Source: Armatimonadota bacterium (GTDB taxonomy: Bacteria > Armatimonadota > Armatimonadia > Armatimonadales > Capsulimonadaceae). Taken from it: a stretch of 37,317 nt of DNA. A model generated the notes under the pieces. That model ran no database searches and was not told the DNA's origin. It saw nothing but the letters and a program-made list of their open reading frames with translations. The DNA is taken from positions 1 to 37,317 of the forward strand of contig JANXMY010000213.1 of assembly GCA_025354405.1 (NCBI GenBank), written 5' to 3'. The position numbers and the translations under genes were made by a program. Every line of letters begins with the position of its first letter. Position 1 is the first letter of the stretch. Positions 1 through 7,563 of the stretch are shown here, one piece after another.

Positions 1-20
1 ATTCGGGGAGATCACGAGCC

Positions 21-299
21 ATGGCGTCTTATGAGGCAACAATCAGTGGGTACACCGTTACCGTCAATTACCAGCAGGGTGGAACCAACCAGATCGGGGT
101 AAAGAAGCCCGCGAAAGTGAAGGCCTGGGCGATCTGCCCGGTCAGCGAAAAGCGCATCGACGGTGCATCGAATTCCATGGGCGAGGCGACACGCATGGTG
201 GAGAAAGCCGTGGCAGAATCTATCGTGACGGCACTGGAAGCAAAAGCGGCTGAGGCCGCCGCTCCAGCGTCCTTAACACCGGTCGCTGTCGAGGCTTAG
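21..299 (+). CDS. Small hypothetical protein (92 aa)
   Basis: I do not recognise this family. The product is a soluble 92-residue protein with no membrane segment or signal peptide. The first 45 residues look like beta strands rich in Thr, Val and Lys, and the last 40 form an Ala/Glu-rich, probably helical tail. A GGGGAG Shine-Dalgarno-like sequence at 5-10 lies about ten bases before the ATG. The SDR gene starts six bases after its stop codon, so the two are probably co-transcribed. Codon use resembles the neighbours. It is supported as a real gene by its ribosome binding site and tight spacing, not by homology. Confidence 0.6.
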   Translation: MASYEATISGYTVTVNYQQGGTNQIGVKKPAKVKAWAICPVSEKRIDGASNSMGEATRMVEKAVAESIVTALEAKAAEAAAPASLTPVAVEA

Positions 300-305
300 G
301 CGGAC

Positions 306-1091
306 ATGGCCGAAATTTCTACTCCGCTCACGCTGGATCTGTCCGGAAAAGTTTGCGTCGTAACCGGTGCGACCGGGCAGCTGGGCCGCGTCATGGTCCG
401 CATACTCGCCCGGTGCGGGGCGGATGTCGCGATCCAGTATCTGCAAAATGAAGCCATGGCCCGGCAGCTGTCGGAAGAGCTGGCCGTGCTGGGCCGCCGC
501 GGCCTGCCGGTACAGGCGGATATCACGGATGTGGTCAGCGTCACCGCCCTGCGCGACACGGTCATGGCGGAGATGGGGACTGCCTCTATCATCGTCAATA
601 ATGCGGTCATTCAGTACGACTGGACCAGCGTTCTGCAGCAAAACCCTGCTGACTACGAATCCCAGTTTCGCTCCTGCGTCCTGCACAACGTCCTCATGGC
701 CCAGGCCTTCGTCCCGGGCATGATTGCCGCCGGCAAAGGGGGCCGCGTAATCGGCATCAACACCGAGTGCGCCATGCAGAACTTCGAGTCCCAGTCGGCC
801 TACGTCGCCGGCAAGCGCGGCATGGACGGCGTCCTGCGCATTCTCGCCAAAGAGGTTGGCGGCCACGGGATCACGGTCAACCAGGTCGCGCCGGGCTGGA
901 CTATCAGCGACCAAGACCGCGAAGCGGACACCCCCGACATCTCTGACTACGCCTCTAAAGTCCCACTTCGGCGGCGCGGCACGGATATCGAGATCGCCAA
1001 TGTCGTTGCATTTCTCGCCTCCGATCTGTCCTCCTATATCACCGGGGCCTACATCCCCGTCTGCGGCGGCAATGTCATGCCGGGGATTTGA
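306..1091 (+). CDS. SDR family NAD(P)-dependent oxidoreductase
   Basis: A 261-residue short-chain dehydrogenase/reductase with a Rossmann fold, oxidising or reducing an unknown alcohol/carbonyl with NAD(P). Residues 20-27 read TGATGQLG, spaced like the TGxxGxxG of extended SDRs rather than the TGxxxGxG of classical ones, although the length is classical. VNNAV (97-101) is the NNAG-type motif. The catalytic pair is Y166 and K170 (YVAGK). The residue 13 before the Tyr, normally Ser, is Thr153. The C-terminal proline/glycine-rich end (GAYIPVCGG) matches the usual substrate-loop and GG ending. AGGCGG precedes the ATG. It follows the small gene at 21-299 closely. The family is certain; the substrate is unknown. 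Confidence 0.9.
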   Translation: MAEISTPLTLDLSGKVCVVTGATGQLGRVMVRILARCGADVAIQYLQNEAMARQLSEELAVLGRRGLPVQADITDVVSVTALRDTVMAEMGTASIIVNNAVIQYDWTSVLQQNPADYESQFRSCVLHNVLMAQAFVPGMIAAGKGGRVIGINTECAMQNFESQSAYVAGKRGMDGVLRILAKEVGGHGITVNQVAPGWTISDQDREADTPDISDYASKVPLRRRGTDIEIANVVAFLASDLSSYITGAYIPVCGGNVMPGI

Positions 1092-1161
1092 ATTTCCGGC
1101 CACAGGCGAAGAACCGGGTTGACAAGGTTATTTTCGACCGGGTAAAATAACGACCAGAAAT

Positions 1162-1235
1162 GGCGGAATAGCTCAGTTGGTTAGAGCGACGCACTCATAA
1201 CGCGTAGGTCGAGGGTTCAAGTCCCCCTTCCGCTA
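1162..1235 (+). tRNA. tRNA with anticodon CAU (elongator Met, or Ile2)
   Basis: A full cloverleaf can be drawn. The acceptor stem is 1162-1168 with 1228-1234, seven pairs with a terminal G-U. The D arm is GCTC/GAGC, the anticodon loop CTCATAA (anticodon CAT at 1196-1198), the variable loop AGGTC and the T loop TTCAAGT. The discriminator is A1235 and CCA is not encoded. The anticodon stem lacks the GGG/CCC pairs of initiator tRNA, so this is elongator tRNA-Met or the lysidine-modified tRNA-Ile2. Two stems each contain an A-C mismatch (A1193-C1201 and A1212-C1226), which is unusual. Its last three bases form the stop codon of the gene on the opposite strand. Confidence 0.88.
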
Positions 1236-1808
1236 CTTTTCTTCTTCCTTTGCCTCAGCTTCCACTTCGCCGTCCTCTTCCTCCTCGTCTTCTTCCTCTT
1301 CCTCCGACCCGCCGTCGTAGGCCCGGTAGAAGAGGGCGGCGCCGTCCAGCCACGACTCCAGCCAGCTTTCCAGCGACGCCGACTCGATCCAGCAGGCCTG
1401 CTTGATCAGTGTGGCCCGGGCGAAATGCATCGCCGCCGGAACGCGCGCGGCGACATCCGCCTTCGGCATATTCGGATCCCGCCGAATGATGGGTGCTTCT
1501 GGCTGCGTGCAGTCCACTTCCGACGTGATCCCGCCGCCCCAGTCGCAGAGGGGGATAAGTCCCGCGACAGGCTTCCCCATTTCTGCCAGCTTATTAAGCC
1601 CCGCCCCCGGCCCCCAGCCGCCGTCGCCCACCTTCCGGTACAGCTGCTTCAGCGACTCCGGCAGTGGAGTTCCCAGCCGTTTCTCCGCCGCCGCAATTTG
1701 CTCTTCTGTTGCCGGAGGCGCGGCGACACGACCGCCTTCGTCCGTCGCCGTGCTGCTGTTTTGTGCACGTTCGGTGAGCCGCGCAATGAATTCTGCCTGG
1801 TCAATCAT
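1233..1808 (-). CDS. SMI1/KNR4 (SUKH superfamily) domain protein with acidic tail
   Basis: A 191-residue protein. Residues about 33-75 carry the SMI1/KNR4 signature: an ATEEQIAAAEKRLG helix, then LPESLKQLYRKVGDGGW. SUKH proteins often act as immunity proteins against contact-dependent toxins, or as scaffold-like regulators. No toxin gene is adjacent, so the role here is open. The last 25 residues are almost all Glu and Asp (coded by a GAG/GAA run), which could mimic nucleic acid or bind basic partners; that is inference. The TAG stop codon (1235-1233) lies inside the 3' end of the convergent tRNA gene. No strong ribosome binding site precedes the ATG. Confidence 0.72.
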   Translation of the reverse strand: MIDQAEFIARLTERAQNSSTATDEGGRVAAPPATEEQIAAAEKRLGTPLPESLKQLYRKVGDGGWGPGAGLNKLAEMGKPVAGLIPLCDWGGGITSEVDCTQPEAPIIRRDPNMPKADVAARVPAAMHFARATLIKQACWIESASLESWLESWLDGAALFYRAYDGGSEEEEEDEEEEDGEVEAEAKEEEK

Positions 1809-1943
1809 CTCTAAAAAATCGTCCTATCTTTTTGCGTCGGTGGCGGTGCCTCATGATATTTATGGCTTTCGCCCGCATCATCTCGCCACTCCGTCCAACC
1901 TCCATTTTACCGCACCCACCCCAATTTTGCTTCAGGGGCTGAC

Positions 1944-1987
1944 CGAATGGTTAAAAACCATTCGCTAGGCGAGGCACCCTCCGGGTG
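1944..1987 (+). repeat. Double-hairpin intergenic repeat, copy 1 (complete)
   Basis: Two adjacent perfect hairpins. Hairpin one is CGAATGGTT (1944-1952), loop AAA, AACCATTCG (1956-1964). Hairpin two is CACCC (1975-1979), loop TCC, GGGTG (1983-1987). The spacer reads CTAGGCGAGG. The same architecture, with hairpin starts 31 bases apart, recurs at 17437-17480. The base changes in hairpin one are compensatory, so the structure is conserved rather than the bases alone. It lies between the starts of the SMI1 gene and the 3' end of the terminase gene. Confidence 0.85.
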
Positions 1988-2020
1988 ATGGAGAAGAATC
2001 CTAATCCTACACCCGGAGCC

Positions 2021-2041
2021 CGAGTGGTTGAAAACCACTCG
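2021..2041 (+). repeat. Hairpin repeat, copy 2 (first hairpin only)
   Basis: A perfect nine-base-pair hairpin: CGAGTGGTT (2021-2029), loop GAA, AACCACTCG (2033-2041). It matches the first hairpin of the double-hairpin element seen nearby and at 17437. The CACCC/GGGTG second hairpin is missing downstream, though ACCCGG occurs just upstream. It lies 22 bases beyond the stop codon of the terminase gene and could trap its mRNA 3' end. Confidence 0.8.
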
Positions 2042-2063
2042 CTGATCTTCCCTCTGTCGTACC

Positions 2064-3539
2064 TCACTCCCGCACCCCTAATCCCATCTGGGATCCCAGC
2101 AAGATACGCTTTCCGGGCGGCGGGGCGGGGATCGGCGAGGCCAGCCAGGCGAGGGCCAGGGCGACGACGCAGTCGTCGTGGCCGCCGGAGCGTGCCCCCA
2201 TTTTGAGGCGGCCCGCCATGCCGGGGGCGTACTCGAAGCCGCGCAGCTCCGCCAGCAGCGTCCGGTGGGGAGGGAATTGCAGGGCGCGGGCCGACAGGCC
2301 GACCGTCAGCGTATCGATCAGCCGGACCTTACTCTCCGCGCCGAACTGGAACCGCTCGACCGTGAGCGGCCGGTCCGACGGCAATCTCAGGGGAACCATC
2401 GCCTTCTCCAGCATCTCCGCCACCGGGTCGCCAATGCTGCTGCCGTCGGCCAGAATTCGCACGGGGGCATAGCGCACCAGTATTTCCGCGGCTGCGGCCG
2501 CCTGACGATCCCAGCCGGTTCCCTGCCAGCGGCTCAGATGCACCAGGCGGGCAGGGTGGGCGGCGGCATCCAGAATGGCGACGACGCTGAAGTCCATCTT
2601 GCGGCCCCAATCGATTCCGGCGACGTAGATGCCCCCGACCACTGGCTCCGAATGAATCTCCCCGTCCCTCAGGGTGACCCCGGCCAGCGCTGCGATCGCG
2701 GCGGTGATGTCCTCCTCCCGAAAGACCGCGCCGTAATCGTCGACGAACTGTGCTTCGTACTCCTGGGCATACAGCGACTCGCCCATGTCCTCCCGCTGGG
2801 CCTCCAGAAACGCCAGGTCCAGATGGCTTTTATTGTCTGAGGTCGGACATTGGAACGATGCATAGGTGACAGCCGCGTTCGCCTCCCTCGGAACTGAGGA
2901 TGGGGGGGCCATACCTCGGGCGTAGAGCCGGTAATAGGCCGAGCGGCGGCCAAACGGCGATGATGCCAGCAGGTACTCGCCGCCGACATCGGTCAGCATC
3001 GGCAAAAGCACATCGGTGAGGACGCTATCGGGGACACGCGCGGCTTCATCGACGACGATCCGGTGCGCCCACAGCCCGCGCAGATTACGCCCGTCCCGTC
3101 CCGCGGTCCGAAACGCCATCTCGGCATCCGCCTTAAGCCCGCTAACGACCAGCTTCAGGTAGGGCGAGCTTTTGATGGTCAATTTCAACCCGGGGAGCTC
3201 TTCCTGGGACCCATCCAGCGCCACGCTCAGCTTTTGCTGCACCGCCTCCCCCAGCAGCCGTGCCTGTCCATCGGTAGGAGCGACAATCAGCTGCTTCGAT
3301 CCGGACTCCGTCAGGGCCAGGGTCGCAATATCGATGCTGAGGCACTCCGTTTTGCCCCAGCGGCGTCCGCAGGCCGCCACTCGTACCTGGGCCGTGCAGC
3401 AAAAGAGCTTCCGCTGCTCTGCGTGAGGCGTCCAGCCCCAGAGACGTTTTGCTAGTGCCAGCCGCTCCTTTGCGCTTTTCGTCCGTTTCCGAATCGTCCG
3501 CCACATGATAACCCTGTGCTTTCCGCCCTTCCAGTGCAT
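2064..3539 (-). CDS. Phage terminase large subunit-like protein (orphan)
   Basis: A 491-residue two-domain protein matching the large terminase, the motor and nuclease that cuts and packages phage DNA. The ATPase domain has Walker A GRRWGKT (58-64), Walker B IVVDEA (D164, E165) and the coupling motif LLASSPFG (190-197). The RNase H-like nuclease domain has AGIDWG (D310), D316, ILADGSS (D365) and GHDDCVVALA (D455, D456), so all acidic metal ligands appear present. Both active sites look intact and the reading frame is full length. No small terminase, portal, capsid or tail gene is in the window. It may be a prophage remnant, a domesticated packaging motor, or a gene-transfer-agent part. Met13 is an alternative start. 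Confidence 0.85.
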   Translation of the reverse strand: MHWKGGKHRVIMWRTIRKRTKSAKERLALAKRLWGWTPHAEQRKLFCCTAQVRVAACGRRWGKTECLSIDIATLALTESGSKQLIVAPTDGQARLLGEAVQQKLSVALDGSQEELPGLKLTIKSSPYLKLVVSGLKADAEMAFRTAGRDGRNLRGLWAHRIVVDEAARVPDSVLTDVLLPMLTDVGGEYLLASSPFGRRSAYYRLYARGMAPPSSVPREANAAVTYASFQCPTSDNKSHLDLAFLEAQREDMGESLYAQEYEAQFVDDYGAVFREEDITAAIAALAGVTLRDGEIHSEPVVGGIYVAGIDWGRKMDFSVVAILDAAAHPARLVHLSRWQGTGWDRQAAAAAEILVRYAPVRILADGSSIGDPVAEMLEKAMVPLRLPSDRPLTVERFQFGAESKVRLIDTLTVGLSARALQFPPHRTLLAELRGFEYAPGMAGRLKMGARSGGHDDCVVALALAWLASPIPAPPPGKRILLGSQMGLGVRE

Positions 3540-3731
3540 TATGTTACCTGTATATTAGAACATACGTTCGCGATATTTTGGTCTTGGGCCTGTCTCTGAT
3601 CCGGTCCATCACTCCGCTGATGAGTTAATTTCTTATGATTAATACTCACCAGTACATCTAAATCGCGACTGTTGACAAATACACAGATGGCCAGTCACCC
3701 GTCCCCGACCCGCGCGTTCCGGCTCGCAAAC

Positions 3732-3761
3732 TTGACAGTTTTTAGCAGACGGTGGTATACT
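3732..3761 (+). promoter_or_regulatory. Strong promoter for rpsU
   Basis: TTGACA at 3732-3737 is a perfect -35 box. TATACT at 3756-3761 is a near-perfect -10 box with an 18-base spacer, and TGG before it makes an extended -10. Transcription would start near 3768, giving a leader of about 60 bases to the TTG start of rpsU. It is the best consensus promoter in the window, fitting a ribosomal protein gene. Confidence 0.85.
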
Positions 3762-3829
3762 GAAAAGTTCTTGTTTGGCGCAGGCTAACCGAAAACAGTT
3801 TTTAATTCTAATGCAGGGGAGTGATAAGG

Positions 3830-4027
3830 TTGACGCAGATTCAAGTGCGACCGAACGAATCTCTAGACTCCGCGCTGAAGCGCTTCAAAAAGCAGCTTCA
3901 GCTCACCGGCGTTCTTAAAGAAGCGCGCGAGCATGAGCATTACGAAAAGCCCAGCGACAAAAAGCGCAAGGCCGAAGCCGCCGCGAAACGCAAGCGTATT
4001 CGCAACGAAGAAAAAGAAAAAGGCTAG
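3830..4027 (+). CDS. rpsU: 30S ribosomal protein bS21
   Basis: A 65-residue protein of the small ribosomal subunit that contacts the 3' end of 16S rRNA near the anti-Shine-Dalgarno. The family core is clear: [17 protein letters not shown], then the very basic C terminus rich in KKRK and [12 protein letters not shown] at 3821 would extend the frame by three codons, but AGGGGA runs directly into it, leaving no spacer. The TTG at 3830 lies eight bases after GGGGAG and gives the expected N terminus, so a TTG start is chosen. A strong promoter precedes it. A short hairpin (GCTAGT/ACTAGC, 4023-4041) overlaps the stop codon. Confidence 0.95.
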   Translation: MTQIQVRPNESLDSALKRFKKQLQLTGVLKEAREHEHYEKPSDKKRKAEAAAKRKRIRNEEKEKG

Positions 4028-4117
4028 TCTCCGTGACTAGCTCTGCCGTTTGGCGTGCGCTCGTTCCGTTTTGGGAAATCCATTTTGGAGCCGAGCGTAC
4101 GCTTTTTATTCTGCCCT

Positions 4118-6454
4118 ATGGCGAAGCCTTTTCCATCACTACCTTCCAGTCCCATGAACCCCTTTGGGCGACTCCCGCGCCGCCGTCGGCTGCGCAAAGA
4201 GGATCGCTGGGCGGAAGTTGCCCCGCCGCGCCTGCTGGCCCAGCTGCGTCTGTGGCTGGCCGGACGAAACTGGGAGCGTGTCGGCCTGCTGGCAGGCACG
4301 GTGCTGGTGCTGTCTGCTCTGCTTTCCCTGCACCTGCTGCCGGACAAAGTCGCGCTTCGGCCCGGTGAGATCAGCGGCACGGACATCCGGGCATCGCGCA
4401 CCGTACGCTACCTGGACGAGGATGCTACCCGGATGCTCCGCGCCGCTGCCGCCGCGCGCGTTGAGCCAGTTTATACATCTGTGCACGCCGCTTCCGAAGC
4501 CGACGAGACCATCACGGAGGCCTATCTGCGGCTGCGGCGCGATCAGCTCGCCGGCCTGCACGACGGAGCCCGGGCTTCGCAGGATTTGCGGCAGGAGGTG
4601 GGGGTCTCACTTTCGCCCCTCGTTCTCCTGCCGCTGCTGAATGCCGGGTCTGGTGCCTATCATCTGGATCAGGCCGAGCGGCTGACGCACCAGTTTGTTC
4701 ACGATGCGATGGACCGGGAGATTCGCGATGATCACCCTGGCGACCAAGCTGAGGCGCGTGCCGCCGTCACCCAGCGTATCACTTCCTCGCTTCTTCCCCG
4801 GACATACGTACCTGCTGCGGCTGCACTGGCCCAGAGCGTCATTCAGCCGAACCGCATCCTGGACCAGAAGCGCACGGCTGGGGCAATGGCGCTGGCGCAG
4901 CGTTTGGTCGCTCCCGTTTATGGACAGATATTTGCCGGGGATACGGCTGTCCGCCGCGGCCAGATCGTCACTCCCGGTGCAATTCTGCGTCTGCAGGCAT
5001 TAGGCTTGCAGAACCCGCGCCTGGACCCCAGCACGATCGCCTGTGTTGCTGGCCTGGTCGCATTTATGACCGGAATCGTCTGCTTCTGGCTGGCCCGCTA
5101 CAATCCGGAAATCTACCGCTCCACCCGCACCTTGCTGCTGCTGAGCTTATTGGTTGCCATCGGGATTCTCGGCCTGCGTCTGGGCAGTGCGATGATGGGG
5201 GTACGCCTCTCTCCTTCTCAGTTCGGCTATGTTGGGATGGTTTGGGTGGGAGCAACGGGCATGCTGATCGCCGCCCTGATCAAGCCGCGCGTGGCGATGC
5301 TGGTCACGGCGGTGCTGGCGGCGCAGTCGGGCATTCTGGTCGGTGACGAACTGCGCTTTTCCCTGCTGACCCTGCTCTCCACCTGGGTCGCGATTTTTGC
5401 TGTCTCCGATATCCGCAGCCGCAGTGATGTGCTGCGGGCTGGCGGCCTGCTCTGCGTCTCGAACATCGTGCTGAGCCTGCTTATCGGCCAGTTTCAGGGA
5501 GACACGCGGGCGGATATGGCCCAGTCAGTGGTGTGGGCATTCTTCTCGGGGGCGCTCTCGGTCGCACTTTTCTCCGTCAGCGCGGCCTTGTTTGAGCGCC
5601 TGTTTGGCATCACGACCCATCTCGGCCTGCTGGAGCTGTCCGATCCGAACCGTCCCCTCCTGCAAAAGTTCAGCCAGCTTGCGCCGGGGACCTATACACA
5701 CTCCATTATGGTTGGGAATCTGGCGGTGGCGGCGGCGGAAGCAATTGGGGCGGATTCGCTCCTTTGCCGCGTCGGGGCACTATACCATGACCTCGGGAAG
5801 ATGCAGCGGGCACAGTTTTTTGTCGAAAACCAGGCGGGGGGAGACAATGCCCATGAGCGGCTGAATCCCTCCCTCTCCGCGCTGGTCGTGACCGCCCATG
5901 TCAAAGACGGCCTGGAGATCGCTGATCGCGAGAAGCTCCCGCCGATCATTCGGGCGTTTATCGGGGAGCACCACGGCACAAGTTTGATCAAATACTTCTA
6001 TCATCAGCAGTGTGCCGGAGACGATTCTGATGCCGCCCCTGGTCTGGAAGACCAGTTCCGCTATGGGGGCCCGAAGCCGCAGTCCCGGGAAACGGCAATT
6101 CTGATGCTGGCGGACAGCACGGAAGCCGCATCCCGCAGCCTGGAAAAACCGACCCTGGGGCGCATCGAAGATCTCGTGCAGAAGATTGTCACCGCACAGC
6201 TTGCCGATGGCCAGCTCGACGATTGTGACCTGACTCAGCGCGACCTGCGCGGCATCCAGAGTGCGTTCACCCGACTGCTTTCGGGGATGCTGCACAGCCG
6301 GGTCGAATATCCGGAGATGCTTAAAGACGTCTCCACGAAAAAGCCGATAGAGAACCCTCATGCCGATCTTGATCCAGCGCCGAACGGACTGCTTTCCCTC
6401 ATTGAAGGTCCTGGAGACACTCACGGAGCCGCTGACAACTCTCTTGCGGCTTGA
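4118..6454 (+). CDS. PgpH/YqfF-type membrane HD phosphodiesterase (c-di-AMP hydrolase family)
   Basis: A 778-residue membrane protein of the 7TM-HD family. Characterised members (PgpH) hydrolyse cyclic di-AMP. It has a basic N terminus, one membrane helix (VGLLAGTVLVLSALLSL), a large extracytoplasmic domain, a bundle of membrane helices around residues 300-500, then a cytoplasmic HD domain: H528 in THSIMVGN, H557-D558 in YHDLGKM, and later GEHHGT. These metal-binding His/Asp residues look intact. The frame is open from a GTG at 4055. ATG 4118 was chosen because TATTCT five bases before it could be a -10 of a leaderless mRNA; ATG 4154 is also possible. The 3' end overlaps ybeY. This gene order (yqfF-ybeY-dgk) is common in bacteria. 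Confidence 0.88.
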   Translation: MAKPFPSLPSSPMNPFGRLPRRRRLRKEDRWAEVAPPRLLAQLRLWLAGRNWERVGLLAGTVLVLSALLSLHLLPDKVALRPGEISGTDIRASRTVRYLDEDATRMLRAAAAARVEPVYTSVHAASEADETITEAYLRLRRDQLAGLHDGARASQDLRQEVGVSLSPLVLLPLLNAGSGAYHLDQAERLTHQFVHDAMDREIRDDHPGDQAEARAAVTQRITSSLLPRTYVPAAAALAQSVIQPNRILDQKRTAGAMALAQRLVAPVYGQIFAGDTAVRRGQIVTPGAILRLQALGLQNPRLDPSTIACVAGLVAFMTGIVCFWLARYNPEIYRSTRTLLLLSLLVAIGILGLRLGSAMMGVRLSPSQFGYVGMVWVGATGMLIAALIKPRVAMLVTAVLAAQSGILVGDELRFSLLTLLSTWVAIFAVSDIRSRSDVLRAGGLLCVSNIVLSLLIGQFQGDTRADMAQSVVWAFFSGALSVALFSVSAALFERLFGITTHLGLLELSDPNRPLLQKFSQLAPGTYTHSIMVGNLAVAAAEAIGADSLLCRVGALYHDLGKMQRAQFFVENQAGGDNAHERLNPSLSALVVTAHVKDGLEIADREKLPPIIRAFIGEHHGTSLIKYFYHQQCAGDDSDAAPGLEDQFRYGGPKPQSRETAILMLADSTEAASRSLEKPTLGRIEDLVQKIVTAQLADGQLDDCDLTQRDLRGIQSAFTRLLSGMLHSRVEYPEMLKDVSTKKPIENPHADLDPAPNGLLSLIEGPGDTHGAADNSLAA

Positions 6455-6836
6455 AGCCATCGATGGCGACCCTGAGATCAGCGTCGTGCTGTGCGACGAT
6501 CCGTTTATCCAGGATTTAAACGCCCGGTGGCGGGCCAAAGACAAACCGACCGATGTGCTGTCGTTCGCCCAGGAAGACGATCCGGAGCTGCTAGGGGATA
6601 TCGTGATCTCCCTTGAGACTGCAGCTCGCCAGGCCGCCGCCGCCGGGTGGACTCTGGAAAATGAAGTCACCCTCCTTGGAATGCACGGTCTTCTGCACCT
6701 TCTGGGGTATGATGACGAAACCCAGGCGGGCGCGTGGCTGATGCAGGCCCGGACTGAGGCCGCACTCCATGCAGCGGGCATTACCGCTCCCGAACTGGGA
6801 ACACACCCGTTTTTTGTCGAAGAAGACGCCACTTAA
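6360..6836 (+). CDS. ybeY: Endoribonuclease YbeY, variant metal site
   Basis: A 158-residue member of the YbeY/UPF0054 family, a metal-dependent RNase in rRNA maturation and ribosome quality control. WRAKDKPTDVLSF (57-69) and LGDIVIS (78-84) are family signatures. The zinc site is normally H-x3-H-x5-H. Here H109 and H113 are present but the third position is Asp119 (GYDDE instead of GYDHE). Asp can bind zinc, so activity is possible. The first 95 bases overlap the end of the upstream phosphodiesterase gene in another frame. The N-terminal strand MPILIQ fits the family, so the overlap seems real. The kinase-PAP2 gene starts four bases after its stop. Confidence 0.9.
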   Translation: MPILIQRRTDCFPSLKVLETLTEPLTTLLRLEAIDGDPEISVVLCDDPFIQDLNARWRAKDKPTDVLSFAQEDDPELLGDIVISLETAARQAAAAGWTLENEVTLLGMHGLLHLLGYDDETQAGAWLMQARTEAALHAAGITAPELGTHPFFVEEDAT

Positions 6837-6840
6837 TCCT

Positions 6841-7563
6841 ATGCGCCAGGTACCTCGCCCGAAAAATCACCTTGACTCGTTCCGTTACGCCGTGGAAGGC
6901 ATCGTCCATGTGTTTCGAACGCAGAAGCATATGCGGTTTCACTTCCTGACCGTCGTGCTGGTGCTGCTGATCGGCTTGATGCTCCGGCTGAGCCGTGTCG
7001 AAATGGCTGTGCTGTTTCTCGTCGTGTCGAGTGTTCTCGTCGCGGAAATGATGAACACGGCGATCGAGAGCGTCGTCGATATGGTGACCCAGTCTTATCA
7101 TCCCCTGGCGAAGCTTGCAAAAGATATCGCGGCCGGGGCCGTGCTGATCGCCAGTCTCACGGCGGCGATCGTCGGCGGCATCCTCTTTTTTGGCAGCAAC
7201 CAGATCGCTCGCCTCCACCCGCAGGCAATACATGAGGCGCAGACGGTCACGGTCATTTTGACCATCGTCGTGCTGGTATTGATCATCGTTCTGATCAGTA
7301 AAGTGCTGGGCGGTAAAGGCTCCATTCTCTCCGGCGGGGTGGTCAGCGGCCATGCGGCAGTCTCTTTTTTTCTCGCCACCACTCTGATTTATCGAACGAT
7401 GGACTATTTCACGGGTATACTGGCCTTGCTGCTTGCTTTTCTGGTCGCGCAGAGCCGGGTGGAGGGGAAAATTCATACCCTGCAGGAAGTGATCATCGGG
7501 GGCCTCCTGGGGGTTCTGTTTACAGCGGGGATTTACTTCTTCCAGATCTTTCCGGCCCATTAG
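6841..7563 (+). CDS. Diacylglycerol kinase (DgkA) - PAP2 phosphatase fusion
   Basis: A 240-residue integral membrane protein with two domains. Residues 1-120 are a DgkA-type lipid or undecaprenol kinase: FRYAVEG near the start, E69, NTAIE (72-76), D80 and KDIAAGAV (94-101), with three membrane helices. Residues 135-240 resemble PAP2 phosphatases: SGH (169-171), then SR (205-206) with H212 and E216, and more helices. The first PAP2 motif (KxxxxxxRP) is not clear. The pair could phosphorylate and dephosphorylate undecaprenol in cell wall lipid recycling; this is inference. The start at 6841 is just past the ybeY stop; the longer frame from 6769 overlaps ybeY and lacks support. Confidence 0.87.
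   Translation: MRQVPRPKNHLDSFRYAVEGIVHVFRTQKHMRFHFLTVVLVLLIGLMLRLSRVEMAVLFLVVSSVLVAEMMNTAIESVVDMVTQSYHPLAKLAKDIAAGAVLIASLTAAIVGGILFFGSNQIARLHPQAIHEAQTVTVILTIVVLVLIIVLISKVLGGKGSILSGGVVSGHAAVSFFLATTLIYRTMDYFTGILALLLAFLVAQSRVEGKIHTLQEVIIGGLLGVLFTAGIYFFQIFPAH

Noticed and set aside
1240-1320. Apparent low-complexity tandem repeat (CTT/CTC-rich)
   Set aside because: It encodes the Glu/Asp tail of the SMI1-like protein and varies in codon choice, so it is not a separate DNA repeat.
2064-3539. Complete prophage
   Set aside because: No integrase, portal, capsid, tail or lysis gene is present; neighbours are a SUKH gene and rpsU.
4023-4041. Hairpin overlapping the rpsU stop as a terminator
   Set aside because: Only six base pairs and no T run follow; too weak to call.
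5780-6832. Long minus-strand frame opposite the PgpH-like and ybeY genes
   Set aside because: Its translation has no recognisable motif, and it lies antisense to two conserved genes; typical shadow frame of GC-rich DNA.
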